NCBI RefSeq assembly: GCF_002262875.1
Contig: NZ_NKYE01000001.1
Coordinates: forward strand, 310,001-374,000
Source of the DNA: Amycolatopsis antarctica
GTDB lineage: Bacteria > Actinomycetota > Actinomycetes > Mycobacteriales > Pseudonocardiaceae
Direction: 5' to 3'
DNA: 64,000 bases
Shown: positions 1 to 9,829 of the stretch, one piece after another
Layout of the letters: each line of letters starts with the position of its first letter
Numbering within the stretch: the first letter of the stretch is position 1
Made by a program: the position numbers and the translations under genes
The notes under the pieces: generated by a model
What the model saw: the letters and a program-made list of their open reading frames with translations, nothing else
Database searches by the model: none
Told to the model about the DNA's origin: nothing

Positions 1-370
1 CGGTCTCGACGCCATCGCCGCCGCTGCCCCGGGCGGTGAACCGTTCCTCGTCGTCACCGACGCCCGCCGCCGCGAGGTGTACTGGGCCGCCTACGACGAG
101 GCGGGTGCCCGTACCGACGGCCCGCACGTGGCCCGTCCCGGTGACATCGGCACCCACGTCCGCTCCGCCGCGGGTCACGGTGCCGCGCTGCACGCCCTCG
201 CCCTCGGCCTCGACGTCCTCGACCCGCCGTACCCGGCGCCCGCGGGCCTGACCGCCGTGGCACGGGACGAGGTGCTGGCCGCCGCCCCGCCTGCCCCGCT
301 GATCCCGCTGTACCTGCGCAGGCCGGACGCGGTCGAACCCGGAGCGCGCAAGCGGGTGACCGCGCCGTGA
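1..370 (+). CDS. tsaB: TsaB, tRNA t6A biosynthesis partner of TsaD (5' truncated)
   Basis: The reading frame is open from base 2, so the gene begins before the window. The visible 122 residues carry the TsaB stretch LVVTDARRREVYWAAY, the region that packs against TsaD. TsaB is the non-catalytic ASKHA-fold subunit needed for cytoplasmic N6-threonylcarbamoyl-adenosine formation on ANN-decoding tRNAs. The stop overlaps the GTG start of rimI, and rimI in turn overlaps tsaD, so the three are a translationally coupled operon. This order (tsaB-rimI-tsaD upstream of groES) is the usual actinobacterial arrangement, which supports the call despite the missing N-terminus. Confidence 0.88.
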   Translation, partial: GLDAIAAAAPGGEPFLVVTDARRREVYWAAYDEAGARTDGPHVARPGDIGTHVRSAAGHGAALHALALGLDVLDPPYPAPAGLTAVARDEVLAAAPPAPLIPLYLRRPDAVEPGARKRVTAP

Positions 371-864
371 CCACCGAGGCTACGTTCCGGCTGGAACCCT
401 TGCAGCGCAAGGACGTTCGTCGCTGCGTGCAGATCGAGAAGGTCCTCTTCCCCGGTGACGACCCGTGGAACGCGTGGGCGTTCAACTCCGAACTCGACTC
501 CGGTGCCTACTACGTCGGGGCCTACCTCGACGACGGTGAGCTCGCCGGCTACGGCGGCCTGGCCGTCGCCGGGCCCAGGGGCGACGAGGAGACCAGCGTG
601 CACACCATCGGGGTCGCGCCCGAGTATCAGGGACGCGGGATCGGCAAGGCCCTGCTGCGGGCACTTCTCGATCGTGCCGACGAGCTGAACGCCCCGGTCT
701 TCCTCGAGGTGCGCACCGACAACGAGGTGGCCATCACGCTCTACGAGCGGCACGGCTTCGCCCGGCTCGGCCTGCGCAAGCGGTACTACCGGCCGTCCGG
801 CGCGGACGCCTACACGATGGGACGCCCGCGTTCGGCCGGCGCGGGCACGGGGGAGGCGCGGTGA
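367..864 (+). CDS. rimI: RimI-type ribosomal protein N-acetyltransferase
   Basis: This 165-aa GNAT-fold protein has the acetyl-CoA binding motif [10 protein letters not shown] near residues 80-90, preceded by the strand [10 protein letters not shown] and followed by the FLEVRTDN segment typical of RimI. It would acetylate the N-terminal alpha-amine of ribosomal protein S18 and possibly other proteins in the cytoplasm. The GTG start overlaps the tsaB stop by 3 bases, and its stop overlaps the tsaD GTG by 4 bases, so all three are probably translated together. Length and position between tsaB and tsaD match the family, although the in vivo substrate in actinobacteria may be broader than S18. 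Confidence 0.9.
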   Translation: MTTEATFRLEPLQRKDVRRCVQIEKVLFPGDDPWNAWAFNSELDSGAYYVGAYLDDGELAGYGGLAVAGPRGDEETSVHTIGVAPEYQGRGIGKALLRALLDRADELNAPVFLEVRTDNEVAITLYERHGFARLGLRKRYYRPSGADAYTMGRPRSAGAGTGEAR

Positions 865-1910
865 CGGCACGCATCGTCATGGGCATCGAGAGTTCCTGCG
901 ACGAGACCGGTGTCGGCATCGTGCGCCTGCACGGCGACGGCGCCGTCGAACTGCTCGCCGACGAGGTGGCCTCCAGCGTCGAGCAACACGCCCGGTTCGG
1001 CGGGGTGGTGCCCGAGGTCGCCAGCCGGGCGCACCTGGAAGCCATGGTGCCCACGGCCACCCGCGCGTTCGAGACCGCAGGACTCACACTGTCCGATGTG
1101 GACGCCATCGCGGTCACCGCGGGTCCGGGACTCGCCGGGGCGCTGCTGGTCGGCGTCGCGGCGGCGAAGGCGTACGCGACGGCGCTGGACGTCCCCCTCT
1201 ACGGTGTCAACCATCTCGCCGGGCACATCGCCGTCGACACCCTCCAGCACGGTCCACTGCCCGCGCCCTGCCTCGCGCTGCTCGTCTCCGGTGGGCACAC
1301 ACAACTGCTACGTGTCGACGACATCGCGAGCTCCATCACCGAACTGGGATCCACTGTGGACGATGCCGCCGGTGAGGCCTACGACAAGGTCGCCAGGGTG
1401 CTCGACCTGCCCTACCCCGGCGGCCCGCCGATCGACAGGGCCGCCGCCGACGGCGATCCCACGGCGATCGCGTTCCCGCGCGGCATGACCGGCCCGCGTG
1501 ACGCGCGGTACGACTTCTCCTTCTCCGGGCTCAAAACCGCCGTCGCCCGCTGGGTCGAGGGTGCGCAGCGGCGCGGCGAGACCGTACCGGTCGCCGACGT
1601 CGCGGCATCGTTCCAGGAAGCGGTGGCGGACGTGCTGACCCGCAAGGCGATCCGGGCCGCCGGTGACGCGGGCATCGGCACCCTGGTGATCTCCGGTGGG
1701 GTCGCCGCGAACTCCCGGCTGTCCACATTGGCCGCCCAGCGCTGCGCCGAGGCCGGGATCGAACTCCGCGTGCCGCGACCGCGGCTGTGCACGGACAACG
1801 GGGCCATGATCGCCGCCCTCGGCGCGCACCTCGTCGCCGCCGGAGCAGCACCGTCCACTCTGGACATGTCGGCGAACCCCGCGCTACCCGTGGGCACCGT
1901 TTCCGTCTGA
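861..1910 (+). CDS. tsaD: TsaD, tRNA N6-adenosine threonylcarbamoyltransferase
   Basis: The 349-aa protein belongs to the Kae1/Gcp/TsaD family. It opens with [14 protein letters not shown] and carries the metal-binding HLAGH (HxxxH) motif, the SGGHTQLL nucleotide-binding stretch, SFSGLKTA and SGGVAANS. It transfers threonylcarbamoyl from TC-AMP to A37 of tRNA, working with TsaB and TsaE. The GTG start overlaps rimI. Old genome notes call this family O-sialoglycoprotein endopeptidase, which is superseded. Two copies of the window-wide palindrome TCCANNNTGGA lie inside the gene (1350 and 1854). The first is read TCC-ACT-GTG-GAC, using the otherwise rare ACT threonine codon. Confidence 0.95.
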   Translation: MTARIVMGIESSCDETGVGIVRLHGDGAVELLADEVASSVEQHARFGGVVPEVASRAHLEAMVPTATRAFETAGLTLSDVDAIAVTAGPGLAGALLVGVAAAKAYATALDVPLYGVNHLAGHIAVDTLQHGPLPAPCLALLVSGGHTQLLRVDDIASSITELGSTVDDAAGEAYDKVARVLDLPYPGGPPIDRAAADGDPTAIAFPRGMTGPRDARYDFSFSGLKTAVARWVEGAQRRGETVPVADVAASFQEAVADVLTRKAIRAAGDAGIGTLVISGGVAANSRLSTLAAQRCAEAGIELRVPRPRLCTDNGAMIAALGAHLVAAGAAPSTLDMSANPALPVGTVSV

Positions 1911-1912
1911 CG

Positions 1913-1950
1913 CCGCGGTGGTGGGCGCCTCGTGCCGCCCACCACCGCGG
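1913..1950. terminator. Bidirectional hairpin between convergent tsaD and phoD
   Basis: Perfect 15-bp inverted repeat (CCGCGGTGGTGGGCG at 1913-1927 and its complement at 1936-1950) with an 8-base loop. It sits exactly between two convergent stop codons. There is no T-run, which is common for actinobacterial hairpins of this kind. Confidence 0.6.
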
Positions 1951-1955
1951 CCCGG

Positions 1956-3551
1956 TCAGGCCCTGCGCAGCACCGGATCCCCGTCCCGCACCACGAAACC
2001 GGTGTCGGTGCCGACCCCGGCGTCCGGCTTCGACACCCGCGCCACGGTCCGGAAGTCCGCCCGCAGCTCGTTCCTGGTGAACTTCGTCCGGACGTAGCCC
2101 CGGCGGTTCTTGTGGTACTTGATGTGCGGATTCTCGTCGAGCGCGGCCCGGTTCGGGTCGTCGTCCCCGTCACCGCCGCTGGTGATCGACGTCGTGACCA
2201 GCTCGGTGGCCACGTTCCCTGCCGAGAGGTCGGCGTAGTCGCGCGGGATCTCCGCCGCCCAGTGCCGGTGCACGTCCCCGGTGAGCACGACGCCGTTGCG
2301 CACCCGGGGACCGCCCAGCGCGGCGGCGATCCGGTCCTGACTCGCCACGTACCCGTCCCAGGCGTCCATGCTGTAACTGCTGCCCTCGCCGACCGTGTTG
2401 TCCCGGCGGGCGAAGAACACCTGCTGGCCCAGCACGTCCCAGCGGGCCGTGCTCCTGGCGAGCCCGTCCAGCAGCCACTTCTCCTGTTCCGCGCCGGTGA
2501 TCGTCCGCTCCGGATCCAGCCGCTGCGCGCATCCGGACTGGTTGCCGTCGCCGCACGCCTGGTCGTCGCGGTACTGACGGGTGTCGAGCATGTGGAAGCC
2601 GACCAGACCGCCCCAGCCGATCCGCCGGTAGAGGCGCATGTCGGGGCCGGACGGTTTCGCCGTCGACCGCAGCGGCATGTTCTCGTAGTACGCCTGGAAC
2701 GCCGCGGCCCGGCGCGGCGGGAACTTCGCCCCCGGCGTCTGCGAGGACTCCTCGGGCACGTCGCCCGCCCAGTTGTTCTCCGTCTCGTGGTCGTCCCAGA
2801 CGACCAGCCACGGTGCGACCGCGTGCGCGGCCTGCAGGTCGAGGTCGGTCTTGTACTGGGCGTGCCGTTGCCGGTAACCGGCCAGCGTCGTCGTCTCCGG
2901 GCCGAACACGGTACGCACCTCGCCCGCCTTCGCCGCGTACTCGTACTGGTAGTCGCCGAGGTGCAGCACGAGGCCGGGCTCGTCGGCGGCGAGATGCCGG
3001 TACGCGGTGAAGTGCCCCTCGCCGTAGTGCGAGCAGGAGGCGAAGCACATCGTCAGCTCGCCGAGCGTGCCGGGGGCGGGGGAGGTGCGGGTGCGGCCGG
3101 TACCGGAAACCGCGCCCCTGGCGCGAAAACGGTAGAAGTACTCGGTGCCCGGCCGCAGCCCCGCCGGTTCCACGTGCACGCTGTGCGCGGACTCCCGCAC
3201 GGCGTCCACCGTGCCGCGGCGCACGATCCTGGTGAACCTCTCGTCGGTGGCGATCTCCCAGTCCACCGGGATCCGCCGGTCCGGCATGCCGCCCAGCCCG
3301 TCGGCGGCGAGCGGATCGGCGGCCAGCCGGGTCCACAGCACGACGCTGTCGGGCAGCGGGTCGCCGGAAGCCACACCGAGATTGAACAGCGGCCCCTTCG
3401 GTCCGGGCCCGCCCGCGCCCCGGGTGGCCGCGGCACGGGCGACGCGTGGGCCGGCGAACTCGGCGCCGAGTGCGACGGCGGCGGCCGTCGCACTCGCACC
3501 GCCGAGCAGGACGGAACGCCGGGAGACGGATTTTCCGGAGTCTGCGGGCAC
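1956..3551 (-). CDS. phoD: Tat-exported PhoD-family alkaline phosphatase / phosphodiesterase
   Basis: The 531-aa product begins with a twin-arginine signal: SRRSVLLGGASA at residues 10-21 followed by a hydrophobic stretch and an ARA-A type cleavage region. This predicts folded export through Tat. The body carries PhoD metal-binding motifs: GDYQYEYA, WDDHETENNW and, near the C-terminus, TGDVHRHWAAE. PhoD enzymes hydrolyse phosphate mono- and diesters outside the cell using Fe and Ca. The start chosen is the GTG at 3551, preceded by AGAGGAG at good spacing. Upstream ATG codons would put the Tat motif far from the N-terminus. This gene interrupts the tsaD-groES order seen in mycobacteria, so it may be a lineage-specific insertion. 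Confidence 0.9.
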   Translation of the reverse strand: MPADSGKSVSRRSVLLGGASATAAAVALGAEFAGPRVARAAATRGAGGPGPKGPLFNLGVASGDPLPDSVVLWTRLAADPLAADGLGGMPDRRIPVDWEIATDERFTRIVRRGTVDAVRESAHSVHVEPAGLRPGTEYFYRFRARGAVSGTGRTRTSPAPGTLGELTMCFASCSHYGEGHFTAYRHLAADEPGLVLHLGDYQYEYAAKAGEVRTVFGPETTTLAGYRQRHAQYKTDLDLQAAHAVAPWLVVWDDHETENNWAGDVPEESSQTPGAKFPPRRAAAFQAYYENMPLRSTAKPSGPDMRLYRRIGWGGLVGFHMLDTRQYRDDQACGDGNQSGCAQRLDPERTITGAEQEKWLLDGLARSTARWDVLGQQVFFARRDNTVGEGSSYSMDAWDGYVASQDRIAAALGGPRVRNGVVLTGDVHRHWAAEIPRDYADLSAGNVATELVTTSITSGGDGDDDPNRAALDENPHIKYHKNRRGYVRTKFTRNELRADFRTVARVSKPDAGVGTDTGFVVRDGDPVLRRA

Positions 3552-3969
3552 GGATGGCTCCTCTGCAGTGGTGGGGAGGGATGCCGTTCGACGGTGTCCG
3601 CGGGACGGGGAACGGGAAAACCGGATCGCGTGTCCGAGCGGTGAATTCCTGACGGCCATCGCTGTGCCTGCGCCGTGCTCCGTCCCCGGCGCGTGCGCGA
3701 GGACGGAGGCGGGGCGTGCGCGGGGAGTGGCGTGGTTCACCCGGGTAGTGCCCGGTCAACGCGGGCAGGACACGGTTTCCGCACCCTGGTTGCACGGCTG
3801 GCACTCACGTGGCTAGAGTGCTAATCGTACGGCCCGAACACGCCCCGGCACCCGCGACGGCGGGGGTGGTAGGAGCCGGTAACGCGCGCGGAACCGCCGG
3901 GTAAGCCCGTCCGGAACCGCGCCAAAAGTCAACCTGCCAACGCTTTCTCGACCCGTGGAGGTCAACCCG
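3552..3969. other. Divergent intergenic region phoD / groES
   Basis: This 418-bp region separates the phoD and groES starts. It contains the CIRCE operator and groES promoter near 3790-3824 and an untranslated leader of roughly 140 bases before groES. I see no further gene. Confidence 0.6.
3798..3824 (+). promoter_or_regulatory. CIRCE operator (HrcA binding site) of groES
   Basis: The sequence reads CTGGCACTC, nine bases, then GAGTGCTAA. This matches the CIRCE consensus TTAGCACTC-N9-GAGTGCTAA except for the two outer bases of the left arm. It overlaps a plausible promoter (TTGCAC at 3790, TAGAGT at 3814, 18-bp spacer), so the HrcA repressor would block transcription of groES until heat shock or protein stress. 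Confidence 0.9.
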
Positions 3970-4263
3970 GTGAGCGTGAACATCAAGCCGCTCGAGGACA
4001 AGATCGTTGTCCAGACGAGCGAAGCCGAGGAGACGACGGCTTCCGGTCTCGTCATCCCCGACACCGCCAAGGAAAAGCCCCAGGAGGGCAAGGTTCTGGC
4101 CGTGGGCCCGGGCCGCATCGACGACAAGGGCTCGCGTATCCCCCTGGACATCCAGGAAGGCGACGTCGTCATCTACTCCAAGTACGGCGGCACCGAGGTC
4201 AAGTACAACGGTGAGGACTACTTGATCCTGTCCGCCCGCGACGTGCTGGCCGTCGTCAACTGA
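3970..4263 (+). CDS. groES: GroES, 10 kDa co-chaperonin
   Basis: The 97-aa GroES heptamer subunit caps the GroEL cage in the cytoplasm. It starts [13 protein letters not shown], carries the mobile loop [13 protein letters not shown], the roof region and the terminal [11 protein letters not shown]. The GTG at 3970 is chosen because GGAGG lies 8-9 bases upstream. The alternative GTG at 3955 would overlap that ribosome-binding site. Expression should be controlled by the CIRCE element upstream. A terminator-like hairpin separates it from groEL1. Confidence 0.96.
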   Translation: MSVNIKPLEDKIVVQTSEAEETTASGLVIPDTAKEKPQEGKVLAVGPGRIDDKGSRIPLDIQEGDVVIYSKYGGTEVKYNGEDYLILSARDVLAVVN

Positions 4264-4282
4264 CGTCCCGCAGACAGCGTGC

Positions 4283-5971
<1,689 letters not shown>

Positions 5972-5987
5972 GCTCACACGCCCTGGC

Positions 5988-6020
5988 GGGGCGGCACTCC
6001 CGGAAAGGGGGTGTCGCCCC
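5988..6020 (+). terminator. groEL1 terminator
   Basis: GGGGCGGCACTCCC (5988-6001) pairs with GGGGGTGTCGCCCC (6007-6020) through 12 Watson-Crick pairs and two G-T pairs. The loop is 5 bases, and GTTCTCGTTT follows. Confidence 0.75.
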
Positions 6021-6076
6021 GTTCTCGTTTCCGGGGGCGCTTCGTCCTGTCGGTGGGTGGTTTCTGGGCGCCGTCG

Positions 6077-6102
6077 AGCGCGTTTAGCGGGCTGAATGTC
6101 GT
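6077..6102 (+). repeat. AGCGCGTTTAGC element, copy 1
   Basis: AGCGCGTTTAGC-GG-GCTGAATGTCGT is itself a weak palindrome around TTTAGC/GCTGAA. It recurs exactly on the other strand at 6285-6310, and its core forms the palindrome at 15227-15254. Confidence 0.7.
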
Positions 6103-6284
6103 GCGCGGGCGATCGGGCACCCGGTGGCAGCTTCGGGCGGGCGCATTGGGGGCCGCCTGAGAGGGCTGCCCCGCGGCGCCGGCGTGAGGCTCACCGGCAT
6201 GGTCGCTCGAGCCTGCCAGGGGAGAGGGCGCGGACGGCAGCGCCTGCGCTTCGTCCCTTTCCTCCCGATTTTGGCGGCCACCGG

Positions 6285-6310
6285 ACGACATTCAGCCCGC
6301 TAAACGCGCT
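6285..6310 (-). repeat. AGCGCGTTTAGC element, copy 2 (inverted)
   Basis: Exact reverse complement of 6077-6102 over 26 bases. The two copies could pair into one long stem, or each could act as an independent site. Confidence 0.7.
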
Positions 6311-6424
6311 TCGTGGCCCGTGCGTGGGTGGGCGGTCCGGGCCGGGTGGCAACCCGGCGGACGGTTCCCGGGGGTTACTTCGCTCGCTGTCCGGGTGTGC
6401 CGGTGCCGCGAGTGGGCTCTGGGA

Positions 6425-6727
6425 TCAGGTACCCGAAAGTGTGAGCATTCGCTTGTGGGACCGGATGATGTTCTCCCGGTCGGACTCCGAGAGCCCACCC
6501 CAGATGCCGTACGGCTCGTGCACGGCGAGGGCGTGACTGCGGCACAGGTCCAGCACCGGGCAGGCATGGCAGATCGCTTTCGCTCTCGCCTCCCGCCGCG
6601 CCCGGGCGGGCCCCCGTTCGCCGTCCGGGTGGAAGAACGAACCGCTGTCCATTCCCCGGCACGACCCGTCGAGCTGCCAGTCCCACACGTCCGCGTTCGG
6701 GCCCGGGAGCCTGCGCGTGTCTGCCAT
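6425..6727 (-). CDS. whiB3: WhiB-family Fe-S transcription factor, WhiB3/WhiD type
   Basis: This 100-aa WhiB-like protein has four cluster-ligand cysteines at C23, C53, C56 and C62 and the turn motif GIWGGL, followed by a basic tail. The opening LPGPNADVWDWQLDGSCRGMD and the cysteine positions match mycobacterial WhiB3 and streptomycete WhiD as I remember them. The family binds a [4Fe-4S] cluster, senses redox or NO, and partners the primary sigma factor region 4. ATG 6727 is preceded by GGAGG. The gene is divergent from the MerR-type regulator and close to groEL1 and the bldM/sigD genes, as in Streptomyces and Mycobacterium. It probably acts in sporulation or redox control. Confidence 0.93.
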   Translation of the reverse strand: MADTRRLPGPNADVWDWQLDGSCRGMDSGSFFHPDGERGPARARREARAKAICHACPVLDLCRSHALAVHEPYGIWGGLSESDRENIIRSHKRMLTLSGT

Positions 6728-6752
6728 CGTTGACCGCCTCCGCTGTTGTGAC

Positions 6753-6768
6753 TAGTCCGGCGGGACTA
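6753..6768. promoter_or_regulatory. Candidate operator between whiB3 and the MerR-type gene
   Basis: TAGTCC-GGCG-GGACTA is a perfect 6-bp inverted repeat 26 bases upstream of the whiB3 start, in the shared divergent promoter region. It could bind the adjacent MerR/CarH-like protein or another developmental regulator. No binding partner is shown by the sequence. Confidence 0.35.
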
Positions 6769-6931
6769 TGCGTTCCGAACGGTGATTACTCCATTCGGTG
6801 CAATGTCGGTAACGCTAGAAGCGCGCCAATACTTGTTCAAGCGATTCGCGCCGATTCAGCCGTTAGGCATCCCCCGGATGTGTGATCGGTGCCATGACCT
6901 CCAGTTGCCGCCTTCCGGGGGGCACTGGATA

Positions 6932-8056
6932 TTGAGCCGCGTGGAAGCAGCGTCCGGTTCGTCGCGAGAGACGGAGACCGAGCACGCGCCCGCCGCGAAC
7001 CGGACGGCCGGAGACGAGCCGACGATGCCCGTCGCGTCGGTCGCGCGCCGGCTCGGCGTCGCCCCGTCGACCCTGCGGACATGGGACCGCCGTTACGGTC
7101 TCGGCCCGAGCGGCCACACCGACGGCAGGCATCGCCGGTACGGGCCCGCAGACATCGCCCGCCTGGAACTGATGCAGCGCGCGCTGCTGCGCGGGGCGTC
7201 GACGGCCGAGGCCGCCCGATACGCCCTCGACCAGGTGCCGCGCTCCGCCGACGCGCCACCGGACGAACCGATCGAACCGCCACCGGAGGAGCAGGTCCAC
7301 CCCGAGCACACGCTCACCGCCCGGACCTCGCTGCGGATCGAGGTGGCCGACGGCGAGGTGGTGCTGCCGACCGGCGACGACCAGGTCCCGCAGCCGCGCA
7401 CCGAGGCGCAGGGGACGTCCCGGCTCGCCCGCGGCCTGAGCGCGGCGTCCCTGGCGATGGACGTGCGTGCCGTGACGCGGCTGCTCGAGGAGGCGATCGA
7501 GACCAAGGGCGTGCTGACCGCGTGGAGCCAGGTGATCGAGCCGGTGCTCACGGCGCTGGCGGCACGCTGGCGCAGCAGGCGTTCCGGAGCTGAGGTGGAG
7601 TACCTGCTCGCGGAGTACGTGTTCGCCGCGCTCGCCCGGGCGACGCCGGTGCGGGTCGACGCGCGCAACGAACGCCCGCTGTTGCTCGGCTGCGCCCCGC
7701 AGGAACGGGACAGCCTGCCGATGTACGCCCTCGGCGCCGCGCTCGCCGAACGCCGCATCCTGACCCAGCTCTTCGGCGTCCCGCTGCCGCGGGACGTGCT
7801 CGCCGCGGCCGTCGGGCAGAGCATGCCCGCCGCGGTGATCCTGTGGGCGCAACGTCCGGGCGTCACCGATCCGCATCTGTTCACCCGGCTCGCCCGTGGC
7901 AGGCAGCGGTGCCGCTGGTTCGCCTGCGGGCCAGGCTGGGACCGGTCGGAACTGCCGTCGACCGTGGAACTGCTCGACGACCTGTCCGCCGCGGTCGACC
8001 GGCTGGAGTTCGTCCTGTTCGGCCGCCGCGTCGCCAGCTCGCTTCGGTCAGAATGA
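6932..8056 (+). CDS. CarH-like MerR-family regulator with degenerate cobalamin domain
   Basis: The 374-aa protein has an N-terminal MerR winged helix at residues about 30-100 (VASVARRLGVAPSTLRTWDRRYG, then RRYGPADIARLELM). A Pro/Glu linker leads to a C-terminal half that follows the helical-bundle plus Rossmann plan of CarH/LitR B12 photoreceptors. The residues that hold adenosylcobalamin are changed. The Wx9EH motif reads W213-x9-E223-Y224, and the ExHxxG lower-ligand motif reads E258-R-D260-S-L. The protein therefore probably does not bind B12 as CarH does. TTG 6932 is chosen because GGGGGG lies about 8 bases upstream; GTG 6941 is an alternative. It is divergent from whiB3 and 4 bases before the next gene, so likely co-transcribed with it. 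Confidence 0.75.
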   Translation: MSRVEAASGSSRETETEHAPAANRTAGDEPTMPVASVARRLGVAPSTLRTWDRRYGLGPSGHTDGRHRRYGPADIARLELMQRALLRGASTAEAARYALDQVPRSADAPPDEPIEPPPEEQVHPEHTLTARTSLRIEVADGEVVLPTGDDQVPQPRTEAQGTSRLARGLSAASLAMDVRAVTRLLEEAIETKGVLTAWSQVIEPVLTALAARWRSRRSGAEVEYLLAEYVFAALARATPVRVDARNERPLLLGCAPQERDSLPMYALGAALAERRILTQLFGVPLPRDVLAAAVGQSMPAAVILWAQRPGVTDPHLFTRLARGRQRCRWFACGPGWDRSELPSTVELLDDLSAAVDRLEFVLFGRRVASSLRSE

Positions 8057-8060
8057 CCGG

Positions 8061-9032
8061 GTGGACGAGACCCGGCTGCGGCAGGCGGCCTTCGGTGACC
8101 GGTGTGTCCCGGACGGCCCGCTGACCCACCCGCCGACGCCACGCGGACGCTGGCTGGCCGCCGTCGTGCACGGCGCCCGCGGCGAGTACGCGGCGGCGGC
8201 GACCCTCCTGCTACCGCTGCGCCACCATCCCGACCCCCTCATCGCCGCGCTCGCCTGTTCGGCGCTGGCCGCGCACCGCAGGCAGCTCGGCGGGCACACG
8301 GCAGCCCGTCCGTTTGACGCGGCGGCCCTCGTCCACGCCGTCGAGGCCGTGCGCCGATCCCGCGCCGGAGGTTCCGTCACCGGCGCCCCGGACGGCAGGG
8401 ACCCGGACGGCAGGGACCCGGACGGCAGGGACCCGGACGGCAGGGACCCGGACGGCAGGGACCCGGACGGCAGGGACCCGGACGGCAGGGACCCGGACGG
8501 CATCGATCCGGCGGGTGCGATTGCGGACGCCTACCTGGGCCTGGCCGCCGACAATCTGGCGCTCGGCCGGACGGCCGCCGCGCACAGGCTGATCGCCAGG
8601 GCGCGCGCCGAGGGCGGAGGCTGGCGCGCGGAGGTTCGCGCGGGCTGGGTGACGGCCGAGGTGGCGCTGATGACGGGAGACGCCGTCGCTGCGGTCGGGC
8701 CCGCCGAGCAGGCCGCGGCCCTCGCCGCCCGCCGCGGGGCGCTGCGGCACTCGGTCAAGTCCCGGCTGGTCCTCGCCGCGGCCCTCGCCGGGACGGGCGC
8801 GGCGGAGGCCGGAGAACGCGCCGCCGTTCTGGTCCCGGCGGCGCTGGCGGACGCCCGCACGGCCGGACTGCGCTCGCTCACGTGGCCCGCCGGTCTTCTC
8901 GCCGCCGATCTCGACCCCGCGGCGGCGGTGCGCCTGCGAGCCGAAGTTACTGCCGAGTTACACGCTCTGTCACTGCGCTCCGACCCGCAGGGACGGCGTC
9001 TCGCGCGGGAATCGGCATGGGTTCCGCTGTGA
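8061..9032 (+). CDS. Hypothetical TPR-like protein with PDGRD minisatellite
   Basis: A 323-aa alanine- and leucine-rich protein without signal peptide. Its helices (AAVVHGARGEYAAAATLLLPL, ALACSALAAHRRQL, AYLGLAADNLALGRTAAAHRLIARAR) look like tetratricopeptide-type pairs. Residues about 110-149 are eight tandem PDGRD units encoded by a 15-bp repeat (last unit PDGID), probably an unstructured loop of variable length. It sits in the position of Rv3415c, an uncharacterised gene between whiB3 and sigD in M. tuberculosis, and orthology is plausible from order alone. The GTG at 8061 follows the regulator's stop by 4 bases. I cannot assign a biochemical function. Confidence 0.72.
   Translation: MDETRLRQAAFGDRCVPDGPLTHPPTPRGRWLAAVVHGARGEYAAAATLLLPLRHHPDPLIAALACSALAAHRRQLGGHTAARPFDAAALVHAVEAVRRSRAGGSVTGAPDGRDPDGRDPDGRDPDGRDPDGRDPDGRDPDGRDPDGIDPAGAIADAYLGLAADNLALGRTAAAHRLIARARAEGGGWRAEVRAGWVTAEVALMTGDAVAAVGPAEQAAALAARRGALRHSVKSRLVLAAALAGTGAAEAGERAAVLVPAALADARTAGLRSLTWPAGLLAADLDPAAAVRLRAEVTAELHALSLRSDPQGRRLARESAWVPL
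8388..8507 (+). repeat. In-frame 15-bp tandem repeat (8 units)
   Basis: Eight copies of CCGGACGGCAGGGAC. Seven are identical and encode PDGRD; the last encodes PDGID. The identity at DNA level points to recent slippage expansion. Confidence 0.95.
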
Positions 9033-9172
9033 GGCACACAACCGGGCAAAACAGTGCGTTCCGGCATCCGGGCGAGGCAATCTCAAAAAAAGCCACCGGA
9101 TCGTGTCAAGGTTGGGCCTAAAGCGTCCGATAGGGGAAGTGAAGTATCACCCGGCTGCAGGAAGGAAACCCC

Positions 9173-9769
9173 GTGACGACGGTCTTGATCTGCGACGACC
9201 GACGCAGTGTCCGCGAAGGGCTCACCCGCGTGATGTCTGCTGTCCCCGGCGTCAGTCGCATCGACTGTGTAGCGCACGGTGACGAGTTGCTGGCCCGCTA
9301 TTCGCGCCAGCCCGTGGACGTCGTGCTGGTCGGTACCCAGCGCGCCGTGCCCACCGGCGTCGAGGCCACCCGCAGGCTCGTGTCGGCGAATCACCAGGCG
9401 AACGTGATCGTGTTCGGCGCCCCGGACGACGCGGGCAGTATCGCCGCCGCCATCGCCGGCGGTGCGCGCGGCTACCTCCGCTGGGACGCCTCGCGCCCCG
9501 AGTTGGTCGCCGCGCTCGCGCACACGCTCGCGAGCACCTCCGTGCCCTCGCCGCGTCAGCCCTCGGACCCCGGCGTGCAGCTCACCGAGCGCGAGCTGCA
9601 GGTGCTGCGCGGCATGAGCCAGGGCAAGAGCAACGGCCAGATCGGCCGTGAGCTGTACCTGTCCGAGGACACCGTGAAGACGCATGCCCGCAGGCTCTTT
9701 CGCAAGCTCGGCGTGCGGGACCGGGCCCAGGCCGTGGCCCACGGGTTCCGGCGCGGCCTCGTCTCCTGA
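9173..9769 (+). CDS. bldM: BldM-type orphan response regulator (atypical receiver)
   Basis: The 198-aa protein has an N-terminal receiver (1-120) and a LuxR/FixJ helix-turn-helix (about 135-195: LTERELQVLRGMSQGKSN, EDTVKTHARRLFRKLG). The HTH and the ending AQAVAHGFRRGLVS are strongly BldM-like. The receiver keeps the acidic CDD near the start, but the phospho-acceptor aspartate position is glycine (DVVLVG54). The switch Thr and Lys positions are also changed, so it cannot be phosphorylated in the usual way. In Streptomyces BldM works as a homodimer or as a heterodimer with WhiI without evident phosphorylation. The GTG start follows AGGAAGGA. Its neighbours whiB3, sigD and guaB match the Streptomyces order. 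Confidence 0.82.
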   Translation: MTTVLICDDRRSVREGLTRVMSAVPGVSRIDCVAHGDELLARYSRQPVDVVLVGTQRAVPTGVEATRRLVSANHQANVIVFGAPDDAGSIAAAIAGGARGYLRWDASRPELVAALAHTLASTSVPSPRQPSDPGVQLTERELQVLRGMSQGKSNGQIGRELYLSEDTVKTHARRLFRKLGVRDRAQAVAHGFRRGLVS

Positions 9770-9787
9770 CGCCTGACTGCCTGCGGT

Positions 9788-9829
9788 CGACCGACGCGCG
9801 CGACGTGACCACGTCGCGCGCGTCGGTCG
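9788..9829 (+). terminator. bldM terminator
   Basis: Perfect 19-bp inverted repeat (CGACCGACGCGCGCGACGT at 9788-9806, complement at 9811-9829) with a GACC tetraloop, 18 bases after the bldM stop. Confidence 0.75.

Larger units (their letters stand above)
5972..6424. other. Non-coding region groEL1 / whiB3 with inverted repeat elements
   Basis: This 453-bp region between convergent genes holds the groEL1 terminator (5988-6020) and a perfect 26-bp inverted repeat whose arms lie 182 bases apart (6077-6102 and 6285-6310). The DNA between the arms has open frames on both strands, but their codon use looks random and no ribosome-binding site stands out. I call no gene here. Confidence 0.5.

Noticed and set aside
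1932..3644. Long plus-strand frame opposite phoD
   Set aside because: Shadow frame. The minus-strand product has a Tat signal and intact PhoD metal motifs.
5974..6291. Small open frames in the groEL1-whiB3 gap
   Set aside because: Composition looks random, no ribosome-binding site is present, and the inverted repeat accounts for the matching peptide pieces seen on both strands.
8388..8507. CRISPR array
   Set aside because: The units are directly adjacent 15-mers in frame inside a gene, with no spacers.
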